Position numbers and translations under genes: made by a program
Assembly (NCBI RefSeq): GCF_024748615.1
Contig: NZ_CP087168.1
Coordinates: 3,844,001 to 3,908,000 of the forward strand
DNA from: Pseudomonas sp. B21-048
GTDB lineage: Bacteria; Pseudomonadota; Gammaproteobacteria; Pseudomonadales; Pseudomonadaceae
DNA length: 64,000 bases
Reading direction: 5' to 3'
Part shown: one piece after another, positions 8,765-18,082 of the stretch
How the letters are laid out: each line of letters opens with the position of its first letter
How positions within the stretch are numbered: position 1 is the stretch's first letter
Notes under the pieces: model-generated
Told to the model about the DNA's origin: nothing
The model's database searches: none
The model's input: the letters and a program-made list of their open reading frames with translations, nothing else

Positions 8765-10441
8765 TCAAATACGAAATTGCCCGACCAGTTGCCCCAGGCG
8801 CCGACCCAGATCGGCCAGGCTGCGCGAGGTCTGGGCGCCGAGCTGGGTTTCGTCGGCGACGCTGTCTACGGCCACGGCAATTTGATGCACGCTGCGGTTG
8901 ATCTCTTCGGCCACGGCGGTTTGCTCCTCGGCGGCGCTGGCGATCTGGGCGTTCATCGAGTTGATGGTGCCGATCAGCTGGGCCATGGCGTCCAGAGACG
9001 CCCCCGCCTCGTTGGCCTGGGCCGACGTGCCGTCGCCGGCCTCGCTGGAGCGGCGCATGGCCTCGACGGCCGATTGAGTGCCGGCCTGCAAGCGGTCGAT
9101 CATGCTCTGGATTTCCTGGGTGCTGATTTGCGTGCGACTGGCCAATGCCCGCACTTCGTCGGCGACCACCGCAAACCCACGCCCGGCCTCACCCGCGCGA
9201 GCTGCTTCAATGGCGGCATTGAGCGCCAGAAGGTTGGTCTGCTCGGCAATCGAACGGATCACCCCGAGCACGCTGACAATCGACGACACGTCTTTTTGCA
9301 GGCTGTCGAGAGACGCGCCGCTGCTGCGAATGTCATTCACCAATGCATGAATCTTCACGATACTGCCAGCCACCACGCGCTTGGCGGCCTGGCCTTCTTC
9401 GTCGGTCTGCTGGGCAGCGACCGCCGCGTTTTGTGCACTTTTGGCCACTTCCTGGGCCGCCGCCGACATTTCGTTGATCGCCGTGGCCACCTGATCGGTT
9501 TCGTGACGCTGGCGCTCCATGGCCTGATCCGAGCGCTGGGCCTGATCAGACACCTGATTCACCAGCCCGGTCAGTTGCGAAGTCATTTCAGTGATCTGCC
9601 GCACCAGGCCGTGGATCTTGTCGACGAAACGGTTGAACGAGCCGGCCAGTTCGCCGAGTTCATCCTGGCTGGTGATGGTCAGACGTCGGGTCAGGTCGCC
9701 CTCGCCCGCCGCGATGTCATCGAGGTTGGCTTTCATCAGGTTCAGCGGACGCAAAATGGTGTTGGCCAGCAACATCCCGGCCGCGGCGATCAGCAGCAGC
9801 ACCACCCCCGCAATCCCGACAATGCTCAGCACCACGCCTTGCATGCGTTCCTGGACCTTGACCTCAACCAGCGCCACTTGAGCTTCGATGCCGTCGAGAT
9901 TGATCGAGGTGCCGACCGCCATGTCCCACTTGGACAGGTATTCGGTGTAGCCGAGTTTGGGCACCAGCACTTGGGTGTTGCCGGGCAGCGGCGAGCTGTA
10001 TTGCAGGTAGTGAGTACCGTCCTTGGCGACTTTCACCAGATCGCGGTTGACGTAGACGCCGTTCGGGTCGCGGTTGTCCTTGAAGCTCTGGCCCACGCCT
10101 TCGGGGCTGCTGGCCTTGAACAGGCGCACGGTATTGGAGTCGTAGCCGAAGAAGTAGCCGTCCTTGCCGTAGGTGATGCTCGACAACAACTTGATCACCT
10201 GCGCCCGCGCCGCATCATCGCCGGGGGCGGCTGCGTCGTAGAGCGGTTTGATCGTGGTCATGGCCACAGCAACATAACTTTGCAGGGTCGCCTTGGCATC
10301 GCTGAGCAGTCGCTGACGGGTTTCCTCGACTTCCTTGCGGGCCTGCTCTTGCAGAATGAACAGTGTGGTCAGGCTGATGACCAGCGCAAAGAGCAACACC
10401 GGGAGGACGGCAAGGGACAGGACTTTAGCCTTCAGGCTCAT
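8765..10441 (-). CDS. Methyl-accepting chemotaxis protein with a periplasmic Cache domain
   Basis: 558 residues from the ATG at 10441 ([18 protein letters not shown]). It has a first transmembrane helix (8-30), a periplasmic ligand-binding domain of single-Cache type 2 (about 35-185, including [12 protein letters not shown] and [13 protein letters not shown]), a second transmembrane helix (about 190-212), HAMP, and a long signalling hairpin. The hairpin tip reads [19 protein letters not shown]. sCache_2 chemoreceptors commonly sense short carboxylic acids, but the ligand here is not predictable. It ends GQFRI and lacks the C-terminal NWETF-like pentapeptide used to tether CheR. It lies about 70 bp downstream of a permease in the same orientation. 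Confidence 0.9.
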   Translation of the reverse strand: MSLKAKVLSLAVLPVLLFALVISLTTLFILQEQARKEVEETRQRLLSDAKATLQSYVAVAMTTIKPLYDAAAPGDDAARAQVIKLLSSITYGKDGYFFGYDSNTVRLFKASSPEGVGQSFKDNRDPNGVYVNRDLVKVAKDGTHYLQYSSPLPGNTQVLVPKLGYTEYLSKWDMAVGTSINLDGIEAQVALVEVKVQERMQGVVLSIVGIAGVVLLLIAAAGMLLANTILRPLNLMKANLDDIAAGEGDLTRRLTITSQDELGELAGSFNRFVDKIHGLVRQITEMTSQLTGLVNQVSDQAQRSDQAMERQRHETDQVATAINEMSAAAQEVAKSAQNAAVAAQQTDEEGQAAKRVVAGSIVKIHALVNDIRSSGASLDSLQKDVSSIVSVLGVIRSIAEQTNLLALNAAIEAARAGEAGRGFAVVADEVRALASRTQISTQEIQSMIDRLQAGTQSAVEAMRRSSEAGDGTSAQANEAGASLDAMAQLIGTINSMNAQIASAAEEQTAVAEEINRSVHQIAVAVDSVADETQLGAQTSRSLADLGRRLGQLVGQFRI

Positions 10442-10511
10442 GACGTTCACTCTTTTGGTTTTATTGGCGTGGTTAAAGGCTTTAACGGCACGCCGGATCA
10501 AAAGTTGAACA

Positions 10512-11831
10512 TCAAAGAACCATCGCCGCCACCCAGCCAAACGCCAGCAGCGGCAGGTTGTAGTGCAGGAAGGTCGGGACCACGGTGTCCCAGATGTGGT
10601 GATGCTGGCCGTCGATATTCAGACCGGAGGTCGGGCCCAAGGTCGAGTCCGACGCGGGGGACCCGGCGTCACCCAACGCGCCGGCGGTACCGACGATGCA
10701 CACGATGGCGATCGGGCTGAAGCCCAGTTGCACGCACAACGGCACGAAAATCGCCGCCAGAATCGGCACCGTGGAAAACGACGAGCCGATACCCATGGTC
10801 ACCAACAATCCGACCAGCAGCATCAACAGCGCACCAATGCCTTTACTGTGGTTGATCCACGAGGCCGAGGACTCCACCAGCGTCTGCACATGGCCGGTGG
10901 CTTTCATGACTTCGGCAAACCCGGATGCGGCGATCATGATGAAGCCGATCATCGCCATCATCTTCATGCCTTCGGTGAACAGATCATCGGTGTCGCGCCA
11001 TTTGACGATGCCCGACACCGAAAAGATCAGGAAGCCCACCAGCGCCCCGATAATCATCGAGTCCAACAGCAACTGAACAATGAATGCGACGGCAATGGCC
11101 AGGCCGGCGATCATCAGGCTCATCGGGTTGTACTGCACCGCGACCTGTTCGACTTTTTCGATTTTCTCGAGGTCATAAACACGCTTCTTGCGGTAGCTGA
11201 TAAACGCCGCCGCCAGGCCAAACACCATGCCCAGTGCCGGAATGCCCATGGCATGGGTGACATTGATGCCACTGATGTCCACGCCACTACGGGCGACGTT
11301 GGCCAGCAGGATTTCATTGAGGAAGATGTTGCCGAAGCCCACCGGCAGGAACATATACGGCGTGATCAGACCGAACGTAATGACACAGGCGATCAATCGA
11401 CGGTCCAGCTGAAGTTTGGTCAGCACATATAACAATGGCGGCACCAGCAACGGGATAAAGGCGATATGAATCGGCAAAATGTTCTGGGAGGCGATGGCGA
11501 CCACCCACAGCAGGCCGATCAGCAGCCATTTGACATTGCCGCCACCGTTGGCGTGCTGGCGATCGACCAGGGCCAGGGCTTTGTCGGCCAGCGCATGGGC
11601 CAGGCCGGACTTGGCGATGGCCACGGCGAACGCGCCGAGCAAGGCGTAAGACAACGCAACGGTCGCACCGCCGCCGAGGCCGCTGTTGAACGCTTTAAGG
11701 GTCGCGTCGATACCCAGGCCACCGGTCAGACCGCCCACCAGCGCGCCGACAATCAGCGCGATTACCACATGCACGCGGGACAGGCTCAGTATCAGCATGA
11801 TGCCGACCGCGGCAATTACTGCATTAATCAT
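10512..11831 (-). CDS. Na+/H+ antiporter family permease (COG2056-like)
   Basis: 439 residues from ATG 11831, with GAGGT immediately upstream. About eleven hydrophobic segments indicate an inner-membrane transporter. The start [19 protein letters not shown], the GGLTGGLG stretch and the [13 protein letters not shown] loop near the C-terminus are typical of the NhaC-like or YuiF-like permeases annotated as Na+/H+ antiporter family protein. Some members have been linked to amino acid uptake, so the substrate is open. A chemoreceptor gene follows about 70 bp downstream on the same strand, possibly co-transcribed. Confidence 0.8.
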   Translation of the reverse strand: MINAVIAAVGIMLILSLSRVHVVIALIVGALVGGLTGGLGIDATLKAFNSGLGGGATVALSYALLGAFAVAIAKSGLAHALADKALALVDRQHANGGGNVKWLLIGLLWVVAIASQNILPIHIAFIPLLVPPLLYVLTKLQLDRRLIACVITFGLITPYMFLPVGFGNIFLNEILLANVARSGVDISGINVTHAMGIPALGMVFGLAAAFISYRKKRVYDLEKIEKVEQVAVQYNPMSLMIAGLAIAVAFIVQLLLDSMIIGALVGFLIFSVSGIVKWRDTDDLFTEGMKMMAMIGFIMIAASGFAEVMKATGHVQTLVESSASWINHSKGIGALLMLLVGLLVTMGIGSSFSTVPILAAIFVPLCVQLGFSPIAIVCIVGTAGALGDAGSPASDSTLGPTSGLNIDGQHHHIWDTVVPTFLHYNLPLLAFGWVAAMVL

Positions 11832-11975
11832 CGTTACCTCAAGGCATACGGAATGAGTCCGGCCGGCAGCCTGCATGAGCCGCCAGCGGATTAAAGAAAG
11901 GGGTTTATCAGAGGGCGCGCACTTTGCCGCAGCATCGTCTCCTTGTCAAAGTGAACGGCCGTCCACTGAAGATCC

Positions 11976-12007
11976 CGCGTGGGAGCGAGCCTGCTCGCTC
12001 CCACGCG
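11976..12007. repeat. Short palindromic repeat, REP-like
   Basis: Near-perfect hairpin: arms CGCGTGGGAGCGAGC and GCTCGCTCCCACGCG (15 bp) around CT. It lies between the antiporter start and the histidine kinase stop, in the 200-bp gap 11832-12032, where nothing else is evident. Confidence 0.75.
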
Positions 12008-12032
12008 GTAATCGGCTTGCTTCAGACAGGTG

Positions 12033-13346
12033 TCAGCGCTTGGGCAATTCGATCAATACCTTCAAGCCGCCCCACTCGCTTTCCTGCAACTTCAACACCC
12101 CGCCCCATGTGTCGACGATGTCGCGCACGATGCCCAATCCCAAGCCATGCCCATCCGTCTGTTCATCGAGCCGTGTGCCACGACTGAACACCTGAGCGCG
12201 CTGGTCTTCGGGAATTCCGGGGCCATCGTCTTCCACACTCAACTCAAACCTTTCTGCTGTTTCGACCACGCTCAACCGAACCTCGACATCTGCCCATTTG
12301 CAGGCGTTGTCCAGTAGATTGCCCAGCAACTCCAGCAGATCTTCGCGATCCCATGGCAGTTGCAAACCGGCCGGCGCGCGGTAGCTCAGGTCGAGGTGTT
12401 CGCCGTGAATCATGTTCAAGGTGGCCAGTAACCCAGGCAGCTCGGCATCGCAATCAAACAGCGCCCCCGGCAGCGCATCGCCGGACAATCGAGCCCGGTT
12501 GAGTTCGCGATTGAGCCGTTGCTGAATCTGTTCCAGTTGCGCCTGCATGACTTTACGCAGCTGCGGGTGAGCATCGAGTTGTTCGCTGCAAGCCAGGCTC
12601 AACAACACCGCCAACGGAGTTTTCAACGCATGGCCGAGATTGCCCAAGGCATTGCGCGAGCGTTTGAGGCTGTCTTCAGTGTGGGCCAGCAAATGGTTGA
12701 TCTGCGCCACCAGCGGCTCCAGCTCCACCGGCACCTCTTCGTCGAGTTGCGAGCGTTGGCCCTGCTGCAACTGAGCGATTTGCTCGCGGGCCTTTTCCAG
12801 CGGGCGCAAGGCGCGACGCACGGTGAGCCGTTGCAACAGCAGAATCAGCAGCAACCCGGCCAAACCCAGGCCCAGACCGATCTGTTGCATACGCCGGAAG
12901 CTCTCGCGTACCGAGGTGTAGTCCTGGGCGACGCTAATGGAAATCGCCTGGCCCAGCCGACGATAGTCCGAACGCAATACCAGCAACTGCTGCCCTTCCG
13001 GCCCCAATTGCAGATTGCTATGCAGACCAGGGTGTCCTAGCAGCGGCAGCTCCTGATCCCATAACGAGCGGGAACGCCAATGGCTATCAGCAAAGTCGAT
13101 GCGAAAGTAATGCCCGGAAAACGGTCGTTTATAGGCTGGCGACAAGTGCCGCTCATCCAGTTGCACCCCCTGCGGCCCACGCACCAGCGCCACCAGCAGG
13201 TTTTCACTGTCGTTGCGCAGCCCCGCTTCCAGGTAGCGCTGCAATCCCATTTCGAATAGCCATAAACTGGTTTGCGCCAGCACCAGGCCAACGACCACCA
13301 TCACGCTGATCAGGCCCAGGCTCAAGCGGCGCTGGATCGACCTCAC
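12033..13346 (-). CDS. Two-component sensor histidine kinase (PepSY-linked, BqsS/CarS-like)
   Basis: 437 residues, inner membrane. Transmembrane helices are at about 9-31 and 165-185, with a periplasmic sensor of about 130 residues between. A HAMP-like linker follows. The phospho-acceptor box contains [15 protein letters not shown], the N box [10 protein letters not shown], and the ATP lid [13 protein letters not shown] with GHGLGLGIV. Its start overlaps the regulator stop by four bases (ATGA), so it is the last gene of a PepSY-PepSY-regulator-kinase operon. The layout resembles P. aeruginosa BqsRS/CarRS, which responds to Fe(II) or Ca2+. However, I do not see the RExxE Fe(II) motif in the periplasmic part, so the signal is uncertain. 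Confidence 0.9.
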   Translation of the reverse strand: MRSIQRRLSLGLISVMVVVGLVLAQTSLWLFEMGLQRYLEAGLRNDSENLLVALVRGPQGVQLDERHLSPAYKRPFSGHYFRIDFADSHWRSRSLWDQELPLLGHPGLHSNLQLGPEGQQLLVLRSDYRRLGQAISISVAQDYTSVRESFRRMQQIGLGLGLAGLLLILLLQRLTVRRALRPLEKAREQIAQLQQGQRSQLDEEVPVELEPLVAQINHLLAHTEDSLKRSRNALGNLGHALKTPLAVLLSLACSEQLDAHPQLRKVMQAQLEQIQQRLNRELNRARLSGDALPGALFDCDAELPGLLATLNMIHGEHLDLSYRAPAGLQLPWDREDLLELLGNLLDNACKWADVEVRLSVVETAERFELSVEDDGPGIPEDQRAQVFSRGTRLDEQTDGHGLGLGIVRDIVDTWGGVLKLQESEWGGLKVLIELPKR

Positions 13347-14011
13347 TGGGCTTGCCCGCCGAACAGGTAACCCTGACCGCGACGGGTTTCGATCACGCTG
13401 CGGCCGAGCTTGCGTCGCAGGTGGTTGACATGGACTTCCAGCACATTGGAATCACGTTCGGTTTCACCGTCGTAGAGGTGTTCGGCGAGGTGGCTTTTGG
13501 AAAGGATCTGTTCGGGATGCAGCATGAAGTAGCGCAGCAGGCGGAATTCGGCGGCGGTGAGCTGGATATCGGCGCCGTCGCGGATTACGCACTGGCGACT
13601 TTCATCCAGATGTAAACCGGCGGCCTTGAGCGTCGGCTGATTGGCCTGACCATGGGAGCGGCGTAACAATGCCTGGATTCGCAAGTGCAGCTCTTCGGGG
13701 TGAAACGGTTTGGTCAGGTAATCGTCGGCGCCGGCCTTGAGGCCTTCGATCCGCTCGGCCCAGGAACCGCGCGCGGTGAGGATCAGCACCGGCGTGGCCA
13801 AGCCGCCGGCCCGCCATTGCGCCAGCACCTCGAGCCCCGGCAAACCCGGCAGACCGAGGTCGAGGATGATCAGGTCATAGGGCTCGCTGCTGCCCTGGTA
13901 CACCGCATCGCGGCCGTCAGCCAGCCAGTCCACGACATAACCCTGTCGGTTGAGGCCGGCCATCAACTCGTCGGCCAGCGGCACATGATCTTCCACCAGG
14001 AGTAAACGCAT
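13343..14011 (-). CDS. OmpR-family response regulator (BqsR/CarR-like)
   Basis: 222 residues. The N-terminal receiver has the acidic pair in [12 protein letters not shown], the phospho-Asp at about residue 51 in [10 protein letters not shown], and the conserved Lys in [11 protein letters not shown]. The C-terminal winged helix contains [18 protein letters not shown] and [14 protein letters not shown]. It presumably activates its own operon: a direct repeat of the type such regulators bind lies upstream of the first PepSY gene (14698-14713). It starts a few bases downstream of the second PepSY gene and overlaps the kinase gene, so the four are one transcript. Confidence 0.92.
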   Translation of the reverse strand: MRLLLVEDHVPLADELMAGLNRQGYVVDWLADGRDAVYQGSSEPYDLIILDLGLPGLPGLEVLAQWRAGGLATPVLILTARGSWAERIEGLKAGADDYLTKPFHPEELHLRIQALLRRSHGQANQPTLKAAGLHLDESRQCVIRDGADIQLTAAEFRLLRYFMLHPEQILSKSHLAEHLYDGETERDSNVLEVHVNHLRRKLGRSVIETRRGQGYLFGGQAQ

Positions 14012-14014
14012 CGG

Positions 14015-14335
14015 TCAATCTTCCTTGTCTTTCAGTAAACGGCCGGTGGTGGCATCGACGTCCAGCTCGCGCACCACGCCCTCGGCGGTCAGCAGTTCGA
14101 CTTCATAAATGTAGACGTCGTGTTTTTCCTCAAGCTCGGCTTCCAGCAATTTGGCTCCGGGATAGTGGCCCAGCGCTTGCTGCATGAGTTGCTCCAGCGG
14201 CAGGATCACACCTTGTTGGCGCAGGCGCAGGGCCTCGTCCTGATCCAGGTCGCGAGCCATGACCACCGAGCAAAAAGCCAGGAGCGCCAGCGCCATTCGA
14301 CTGCTGGCGCGTCGATTTAAACCAAACACCTTCAT
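14015..14335 (-). CDS. Exported PepSY-domain protein, second of a pair
   Basis: 106 residues with an N-terminal signal (ALALLAFCSVVMA). The mature part is a single PepSY unit: EALRLRQQGVILPLEQLM, a conserved aromatic IYEVELL strand, and a closing RELDVDATTGRLLKDKED. Its ATG at 14335 shares one base with the stop of the first PepSY gene (TAATG). PepSY domains are periplasmic inhibitory or chelating modules. Here the acidic tail and the linkage to a sensor kinase suggest cation binding or modulation of the sensor, which is inference. Confidence 0.85.
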   Translation of the reverse strand: MKVFGLNRRASSRMALALLAFCSVVMARDLDQDEALRLRQQGVILPLEQLMQQALGHYPGAKLLEAELEEKHDVYIYEVELLTAEGVVRELDVDATTGRLLKDKED

Positions 14336-14640
14336 TACGTATCCTGATGATCCTTGAGAACCTGCGCGCTGACAGCGTCCAGTTCCAGGTCCCACTCCGT
14401 GCCTTGCGGGTCGCGCAGTTCCACCTGATAGAGGTACTTGCCGTACTCTTGTGCAAGCTCGGTTGCGGTGATTTTGGCGCCGGGGTGTTTAGCCAATGCA
14501 GCGGCGTTGAGCGTCTCGAACGACACAATGGTACCAGCGTCGCGCAGTCTCAGGGCTTCGTCGGGACCCAGGTCGCGCGCGTGGGCGATACTGGCGCTCA
14601 GGCTGATGAGGAATGCGGTGAGGGCAGTCAGGATTTTCAT
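14335..14640 (-). CDS. Exported PepSY-domain protein, first of a pair
   Basis: 101 residues with a clear signal peptide (MKILTALTAFLISLSASIAHA). One PepSY unit follows: DEALRLRDAGTIVSFETLN, YGKYLYQVELRD, and WDLELDAVSAQVLKDHQDT. It shares the motif order and acidic C-terminus of its neighbour, so the pair looks like a tandem duplication that has since diverged. It is the first gene of the operon, with the regulator's candidate box about 60 bp upstream of the start codon. Confidence 0.85.
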   Translation of the reverse strand: MKILTALTAFLISLSASIAHARDLGPDEALRLRDAGTIVSFETLNAAALAKHPGAKITATELAQEYGKYLYQVELRDPQGTEWDLELDAVSAQVLKDHQDT

Positions 14641-14697
14641 GGGGTGGCTCCGTATTTTCTTATGTGTTGCTACGGGGGGTCACCTTAGTCATTCGAA

Positions 14698-14713
14698 CTT
14701 AACTGAAACTGAA
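14698..14713 (-). promoter_or_regulatory. Candidate response-regulator box upstream of the PepSY operon
   Basis: Read on the minus strand the site is TTCAGTTTCAGTTAAG, that is TTCAG-N6-TTAAG. This differs by one base from the TTAAG-N6-TTAAG box that I recall being reported for P. aeruginosa BqsR. It is about 58 bp upstream of the first PepSY start, a sensible place for an activator. The remainder of the 290-bp gap 14641-14933 must also hold the queD promoter; nothing more definite was seen. Confidence 0.45.
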
Positions 14714-14933
14714 TTGCCATCATCAGCAGTTGCAATGTGACATCACTGCGCCTACAGATTGAGCTGCCAGACATCGAGACCGGTATACCGCAACCACATC
14801 AAACTGGCCGCCAATGGTCGCCTCGGCGAGCGCTTGCTGACCCTTTAGTCAGTGTTTTGCCCGGCGCTCTGGTAAACTCCCCGCCTGCCCACATCGCCGC
14901 GGCGATCGCCACCTGACAGAGCTGAACATCACT

Positions 14934-15290
14934 GTGGAAATCTTCAAAGAATTTACCTTCGAATCCGCCCACCGCCTGCCCCACGTGCCAGACGGCCACA
15001 AGTGCGGTCGCCTGCACGGACATTCGTTCAAAGTAGCGATTCACCTGAGCGGCGACCTCGATCCGCATACGGGCTGGATTCGCGACTTCTCGGAAATCAA
15101 GGCGATTTTCAAACCGCTCTACGAGCGCCTGGACCACAATTATCTGAACGACATTCCCGGCCTGGAAAACCCGACCAGCGAAGTGCTGGCCAAGTGGATC
15201 TGGACCGAACTGAAGCCCCTGCTGCCGGAACTCAGCGCGATTCGTATCCATGAGACCTGCACCAGCGGTTGCATTTATCGCGGTGAGTAA
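14934..15290 (+). CDS. queD: 6-carboxy-5,6,7,8-tetrahydropterin synthase
   Basis: 118 residues, PTPS fold. It converts dihydroneopterin triphosphate to 6-carboxytetrahydropterin, an early step of queuosine (7-deazaguanine) biosynthesis. Zinc-ligand histidines are visible in ESAHRL and GRLHGHSF; the catalytic Cys is in [16 protein letters not shown] and [12 protein letters not shown] complete the family pattern. The start is GTG at 14934, giving [16 protein letters not shown]; no ATG fits. No preQ1 riboswitch was recognised upstream. It is followed by a repeat and a terminator and appears monocistronic. Confidence 0.93.
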   Translation: MEIFKEFTFESAHRLPHVPDGHKCGRLHGHSFKVAIHLSGDLDPHTGWIRDFSEIKAIFKPLYERLDHNYLNDIPGLENPTSEVLAKWIWTELKPLLPELSAIRIHETCTSGCIYRGE

Positions 15291-15309
15291 ACCGATCTAA
15301 AGATGTAAA

Positions 15310-15458
15310 TCCCTGTGGGAGCGACCTGTGGCGAGGGAGCTTGCTCCCGCTGGGCCGCGAAGCGCCCCCCTTATCCCCAAAAAGAGGGGACTGCTTCGCC
15401 CGAGCGCGGACCGGTCCAACGGGAGCAAGCTCCCTCGCCACAGGGCTCCCACAGGGAA
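15310..15458. repeat. Long inverted repeat pair (REPIN-like)
   Basis: The left arm contains CTGTGGCGAGGGAGCTTGCT and the right arm the reverse complement AGCAAGCTCCCTCGCCACAG. The outer flanks TCCCTGTGGGAGC and GCTCCCACAGGGA also pair. The two palindromes face each other across about 70 bp, the usual form of a REP doublet in Pseudomonas. Confidence 0.85.
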
Positions 15459-15483
15459 ACTGCGTTTCGTCAGAGAATAAAGA

Positions 15484-15509
15484 AACAGCCTTCAATGGCT
15501 GTTTTTTTA
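15484..15509 (+). terminator. Intrinsic terminator upstream of the alpha/beta hydrolase
   Basis: AACAGCC and GGCTGTT arms around TTCAAT, followed by a run of T. It ends transcription from queD and stands about 45 bp before the next start codon. Confidence 0.8.
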
Positions 15510-15551
15510 TGCCTATGCTTTTTGGCTCGCACACGCCAAGAGGACGCATCC

Positions 15552-16382
15552 ATGGCTGACTGGCCGCTGGCTCAGACCTATCGCTTCAATGGGCACTCCG
15601 TTCGCTACGCCGTACGTGGCGACGGCCCGCCGCTGGTGTTCGTGCACGGCACACCCTTCTCTTCTTATGTGTGGCACCGGATTGCGCCGCACTTCATCAC
15701 CACGCACCGGGTGCACTACTTCGATCTGCTGGGTTACGGGCAATCCACTCAGCCAGACGGCGATGTGTCGCTGGGCGTACAAAACCAACTGTTGGCGCAA
15801 TTGCTGGAGCACTGGGGCCTGGAGCGGCCAGACGTGGTGGCCCACGATTTCGGCGGTGCCACCACGTTGCGCGCGCACCTGCTCAATGGCAAGGATTACC
15901 GCAGCCTGACGCTGATCGATCCAGTGGCACTGTCGCCCTGGGGATCGCCGTTCGTGCAGCACGTGCATCAGCATGAAGCGGCGTTCAGTGGGCTGCCCGA
16001 TTACATTCAGCAGGCGATAGTGCCTGCCTATATTCGTGGCGCGATCAAGCGCGAGATTCTCGATCATGAACTGGCGCCCTATGTGCAGCCTTGGCTGGGG
16101 GATCCGGGGCAAGCGGCGTTCTATCGGCAGATTGCACAGATGGATGAACGCTTTACCCGCGAGGTCGAAGCGCTGTACCCGACGGTTCGCTGCCCGGTGC
16201 AGATTCTTTGGGGGGAAGACGATCAGTGGATTCCCATTGAGCGCGGCCGGGCGCTGCATCAGATGATTGCGGGAGCGCAGTTTCATGTCATTGCCAATGC
16301 CGGGCATCTGGTTCAGGAGGATGCGCCGGAGGCGATTGTGGCGGCGCTGTTGCGGTTTTTGCCGCAGCACGAATCCCCCTGA
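15552..16382 (+). CDS. Alpha/beta hydrolase with an Asp nucleophile (haloalkane-dehalogenase-like)
   Basis: 276 residues from ATG 15552, preceded by AGAGGA; the longer open frame upstream runs through the repeat and terminator and is not real. The oxyanion segment is FVHGTPFSSYVW. The nucleophile elbow reads VVAHDFGGAT, with Asp99 where serine hydrolases have Ser, so an ester-intermediate enzyme such as a dehalogenase or epoxide hydrolase is likelier than an esterase. The acid is in LWGEDDQWIP and the catalytic His in NAGHLVQED. The substrate is unknown. It may be related to the haloalkane or fluoroacetate dehalogenase groups. It stands alone. Confidence 0.8.
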   Translation: MADWPLAQTYRFNGHSVRYAVRGDGPPLVFVHGTPFSSYVWHRIAPHFITTHRVHYFDLLGYGQSTQPDGDVSLGVQNQLLAQLLEHWGLERPDVVAHDFGGATTLRAHLLNGKDYRSLTLIDPVALSPWGSPFVQHVHQHEAAFSGLPDYIQQAIVPAYIRGAIKREILDHELAPYVQPWLGDPGQAAFYRQIAQMDERFTREVEALYPTVRCPVQILWGEDDQWIPIERGRALHQMIAGAQFHVIANAGHLVQEDAPEAIVAALLRFLPQHESP

Positions 16383-16536
16383 AAAAAACCGTATTCCATG
16401 TGTTCCTTCACGCGCACCGCTTTCGTGTCCCTCCTCGGGCCAAATCCGCCTGCTCGACTATAAATAACAACACCCTCGCGCTATTGGCACGAGCACTGCA
16501 ACATCCCCGCGTCGTCCATTCAACAAGGAACGCCAC

Positions 16537-16711
16537 ATGCCGCAGAACGATCCGGGCACGCTTATGTGCATATGCGGTCGGCACAGTCGCCGCCTTCAGC
16601 TCGCCGTGGGTCGCGCCGCTGGTAGGGATTGCCGCTGCCGCGCTAACGTATGTGCTATTGACCGGGGTACTGGGTGCCCGTACCGCCGACGCACCACTCC
16701 AAGATCTCTAA
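16537..16711 (+). pseudogene. codB: Probable remnant of cytosine permease codB (large internal deletion)
   Basis: A start codon with an AAGGA ribosome site at 16537 opens only a short frame (MPQNDPG). From about 16555 the adjacent +2 frame reads AYAVGTVAAFSSPW followed by VAPLVGIAAAALTYVLL and stops at 16711. That hydrophobic stretch with its proline and AAL-Y pattern resembles the last transmembrane helices of CodB. The stop is 13 bp before codA, exactly where codB ends in codBA operons. The simplest reading is a codB gene that has lost about 1.2 kb of its middle, leaving its translation start and C-terminus. The assignment rests on pattern and position and was not checked by alignment. Confidence 0.5.
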
Positions 16712-16724
16712 AAGGATTCGCCTG

Positions 16725-17972
16725 ATGCACATCATCAACGCCCGGCTGCGCAACCAAGAAGGCCTGCATGAGTTGCACCTTGAGAACGGCCTGATTCACA
16801 GCATCGCCCGGCAAACCGAAGCACCGTCCCTGGGGCCTGATGACCTGGACGCCGGCGGCAATCTGGTGGTGCCGCCCTTCGTCGAGCCGCACATTCACCT
16901 CGACGCCACCCTGACCGCCGGCGAGCCGCGCTGGAACATGAGCGGCACGCTGTTCGAAGGCATCGAGTGCTGGGGCGAGCGCAAGGCGACCATCACCCAG
17001 GAAGACACCAAGACTCGCGCCAAGAAGACCATCCAGACCCTCGCCGCCCATGGCATTCAGCATGTGCGCACCCACGTCGACGTCACGGACCCGGAACTGA
17101 CGGCGCTCAAGGCAATGCTCGAAGTCCGCGAGGAAAGCCGCCACCTGATCGACCTGCAAATCGTCGCGTTCCCTCAGGAAGGCATCGAGTCGTACCGCAA
17201 CGGTCGGGAGCTGATGGAAGAAGCGATCCGCCTGGGCGCCGATGTGGTCGGGGGGATTCCGCATTTCGAATACACCCGGGATCAGGGCGTCAGTTCGGTG
17301 AAGTTCCTCATGGACCTGGCCGAGCGCACCGGTTGCCTGGTGGACGTGCATTGCGACGAAACCGACGACCCACACTCACGCTTCCTTGAAGTGCTGGCCG
17401 AAGAGGCCCGCAGCCGCGACATGGGTTCACGCGTTACCGCTAGCCACACCACGGCGATGGGTTCGTACGACAACGCCTACTGCGCCAAACTCTTTCGGCT
17501 GCTCGGGCATTCGGGGATCAGCTTTGTCTCCTGCCCTACCGAAAGCATTCACCTGCAAGGACGCTTCGATACCTTCCCGAAACGCCGTGGCGTGACCCGA
17601 GTCAATGAGTTGCTCGAAGCCGGGATGAACGTGTGTTTCGGCCAGGATTCGATTGTCGACCCGTGGTATCCGCTGGGTAACGGCAACATTCTGCGGGTGC
17701 TCGAGGCTGGGTTGCACATCTGCCATATGCTCGGTTATCGCAATCTGCAAAGTGCACTGGATCTGATTACTGAAAACAGTGCCAAAGCTATGGCGTTGGG
17801 CGATCGATATGGGCTGGAACAAGGGCGACCGGCGAATCTGTTGATTCTGTCGGCGGACAGCGATTACGAGGTGATCCGCAGCCAGGGTTTGCCGCTGTAT
17901 TCGATTCGCGGCGGCAAGGTATTGATGAAGCGGCAGATGCCGGTAGTGGCGTTCAGCAGCGATCTGGGCTGA
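16725..17972 (+). CDS. codA: Cytosine deaminase
   Basis: Hydrolyses cytosine to uracil and ammonia for pyrimidine salvage; an amidohydrolase of the cytosol, iron-dependent in E. coli. 415 residues from ATG 16725, with AAGGA upstream. Metal and catalytic residues are visible in EPHIHLDAT (His-x-His), DVHCDETDD (His and the Glu proton shuttle), ASHTTAM (His) and GQDSIVDPW (Asp). The length matches E. coli CodA. Its usual partner, the permease CodB, is reduced to an apparent remnant just upstream, so the enzyme may now depend on another transporter or on internally generated cytosine. Confidence 0.92.
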   Translation: MHIINARLRNQEGLHELHLENGLIHSIARQTEAPSLGPDDLDAGGNLVVPPFVEPHIHLDATLTAGEPRWNMSGTLFEGIECWGERKATITQEDTKTRAKKTIQTLAAHGIQHVRTHVDVTDPELTALKAMLEVREESRHLIDLQIVAFPQEGIESYRNGRELMEEAIRLGADVVGGIPHFEYTRDQGVSSVKFLMDLAERTGCLVDVHCDETDDPHSRFLEVLAEEARSRDMGSRVTASHTTAMGSYDNAYCAKLFRLLGHSGISFVSCPTESIHLQGRFDTFPKRRGVTRVNELLEAGMNVCFGQDSIVDPWYPLGNGNILRVLEAGLHICHMLGYRNLQSALDLITENSAKAMALGDRYGLEQGRPANLLILSADSDYEVIRSQGLPLYSIRGGKVLMKRQMPVVAFSSDLG

Positions 17973-18082
17973 AGTTCAGGTTGGAGGCAACGGGCTTGCT
18001 CCTCCCACACCCACCGGACGAGCGGTTTGCCGCATCCGGTGGTTGAACAGCTCAGCAGACGCTGAAGCGAAGTCGTGCGTCA

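Noticed and set aside
14821..14933. A preQ1 riboswitch upstream of queD
   Set aside because: Searched for by eye because of the pathway, but the short C-rich pseudoknot pattern was not convincing.
16400..16711. Treating the whole frame 16400-16711 as an intact small gene
   Set aside because: The part before about 16555 is unlike a protein and the only good start signal (16537) is in another frame; a codB remnant explains both ends better.
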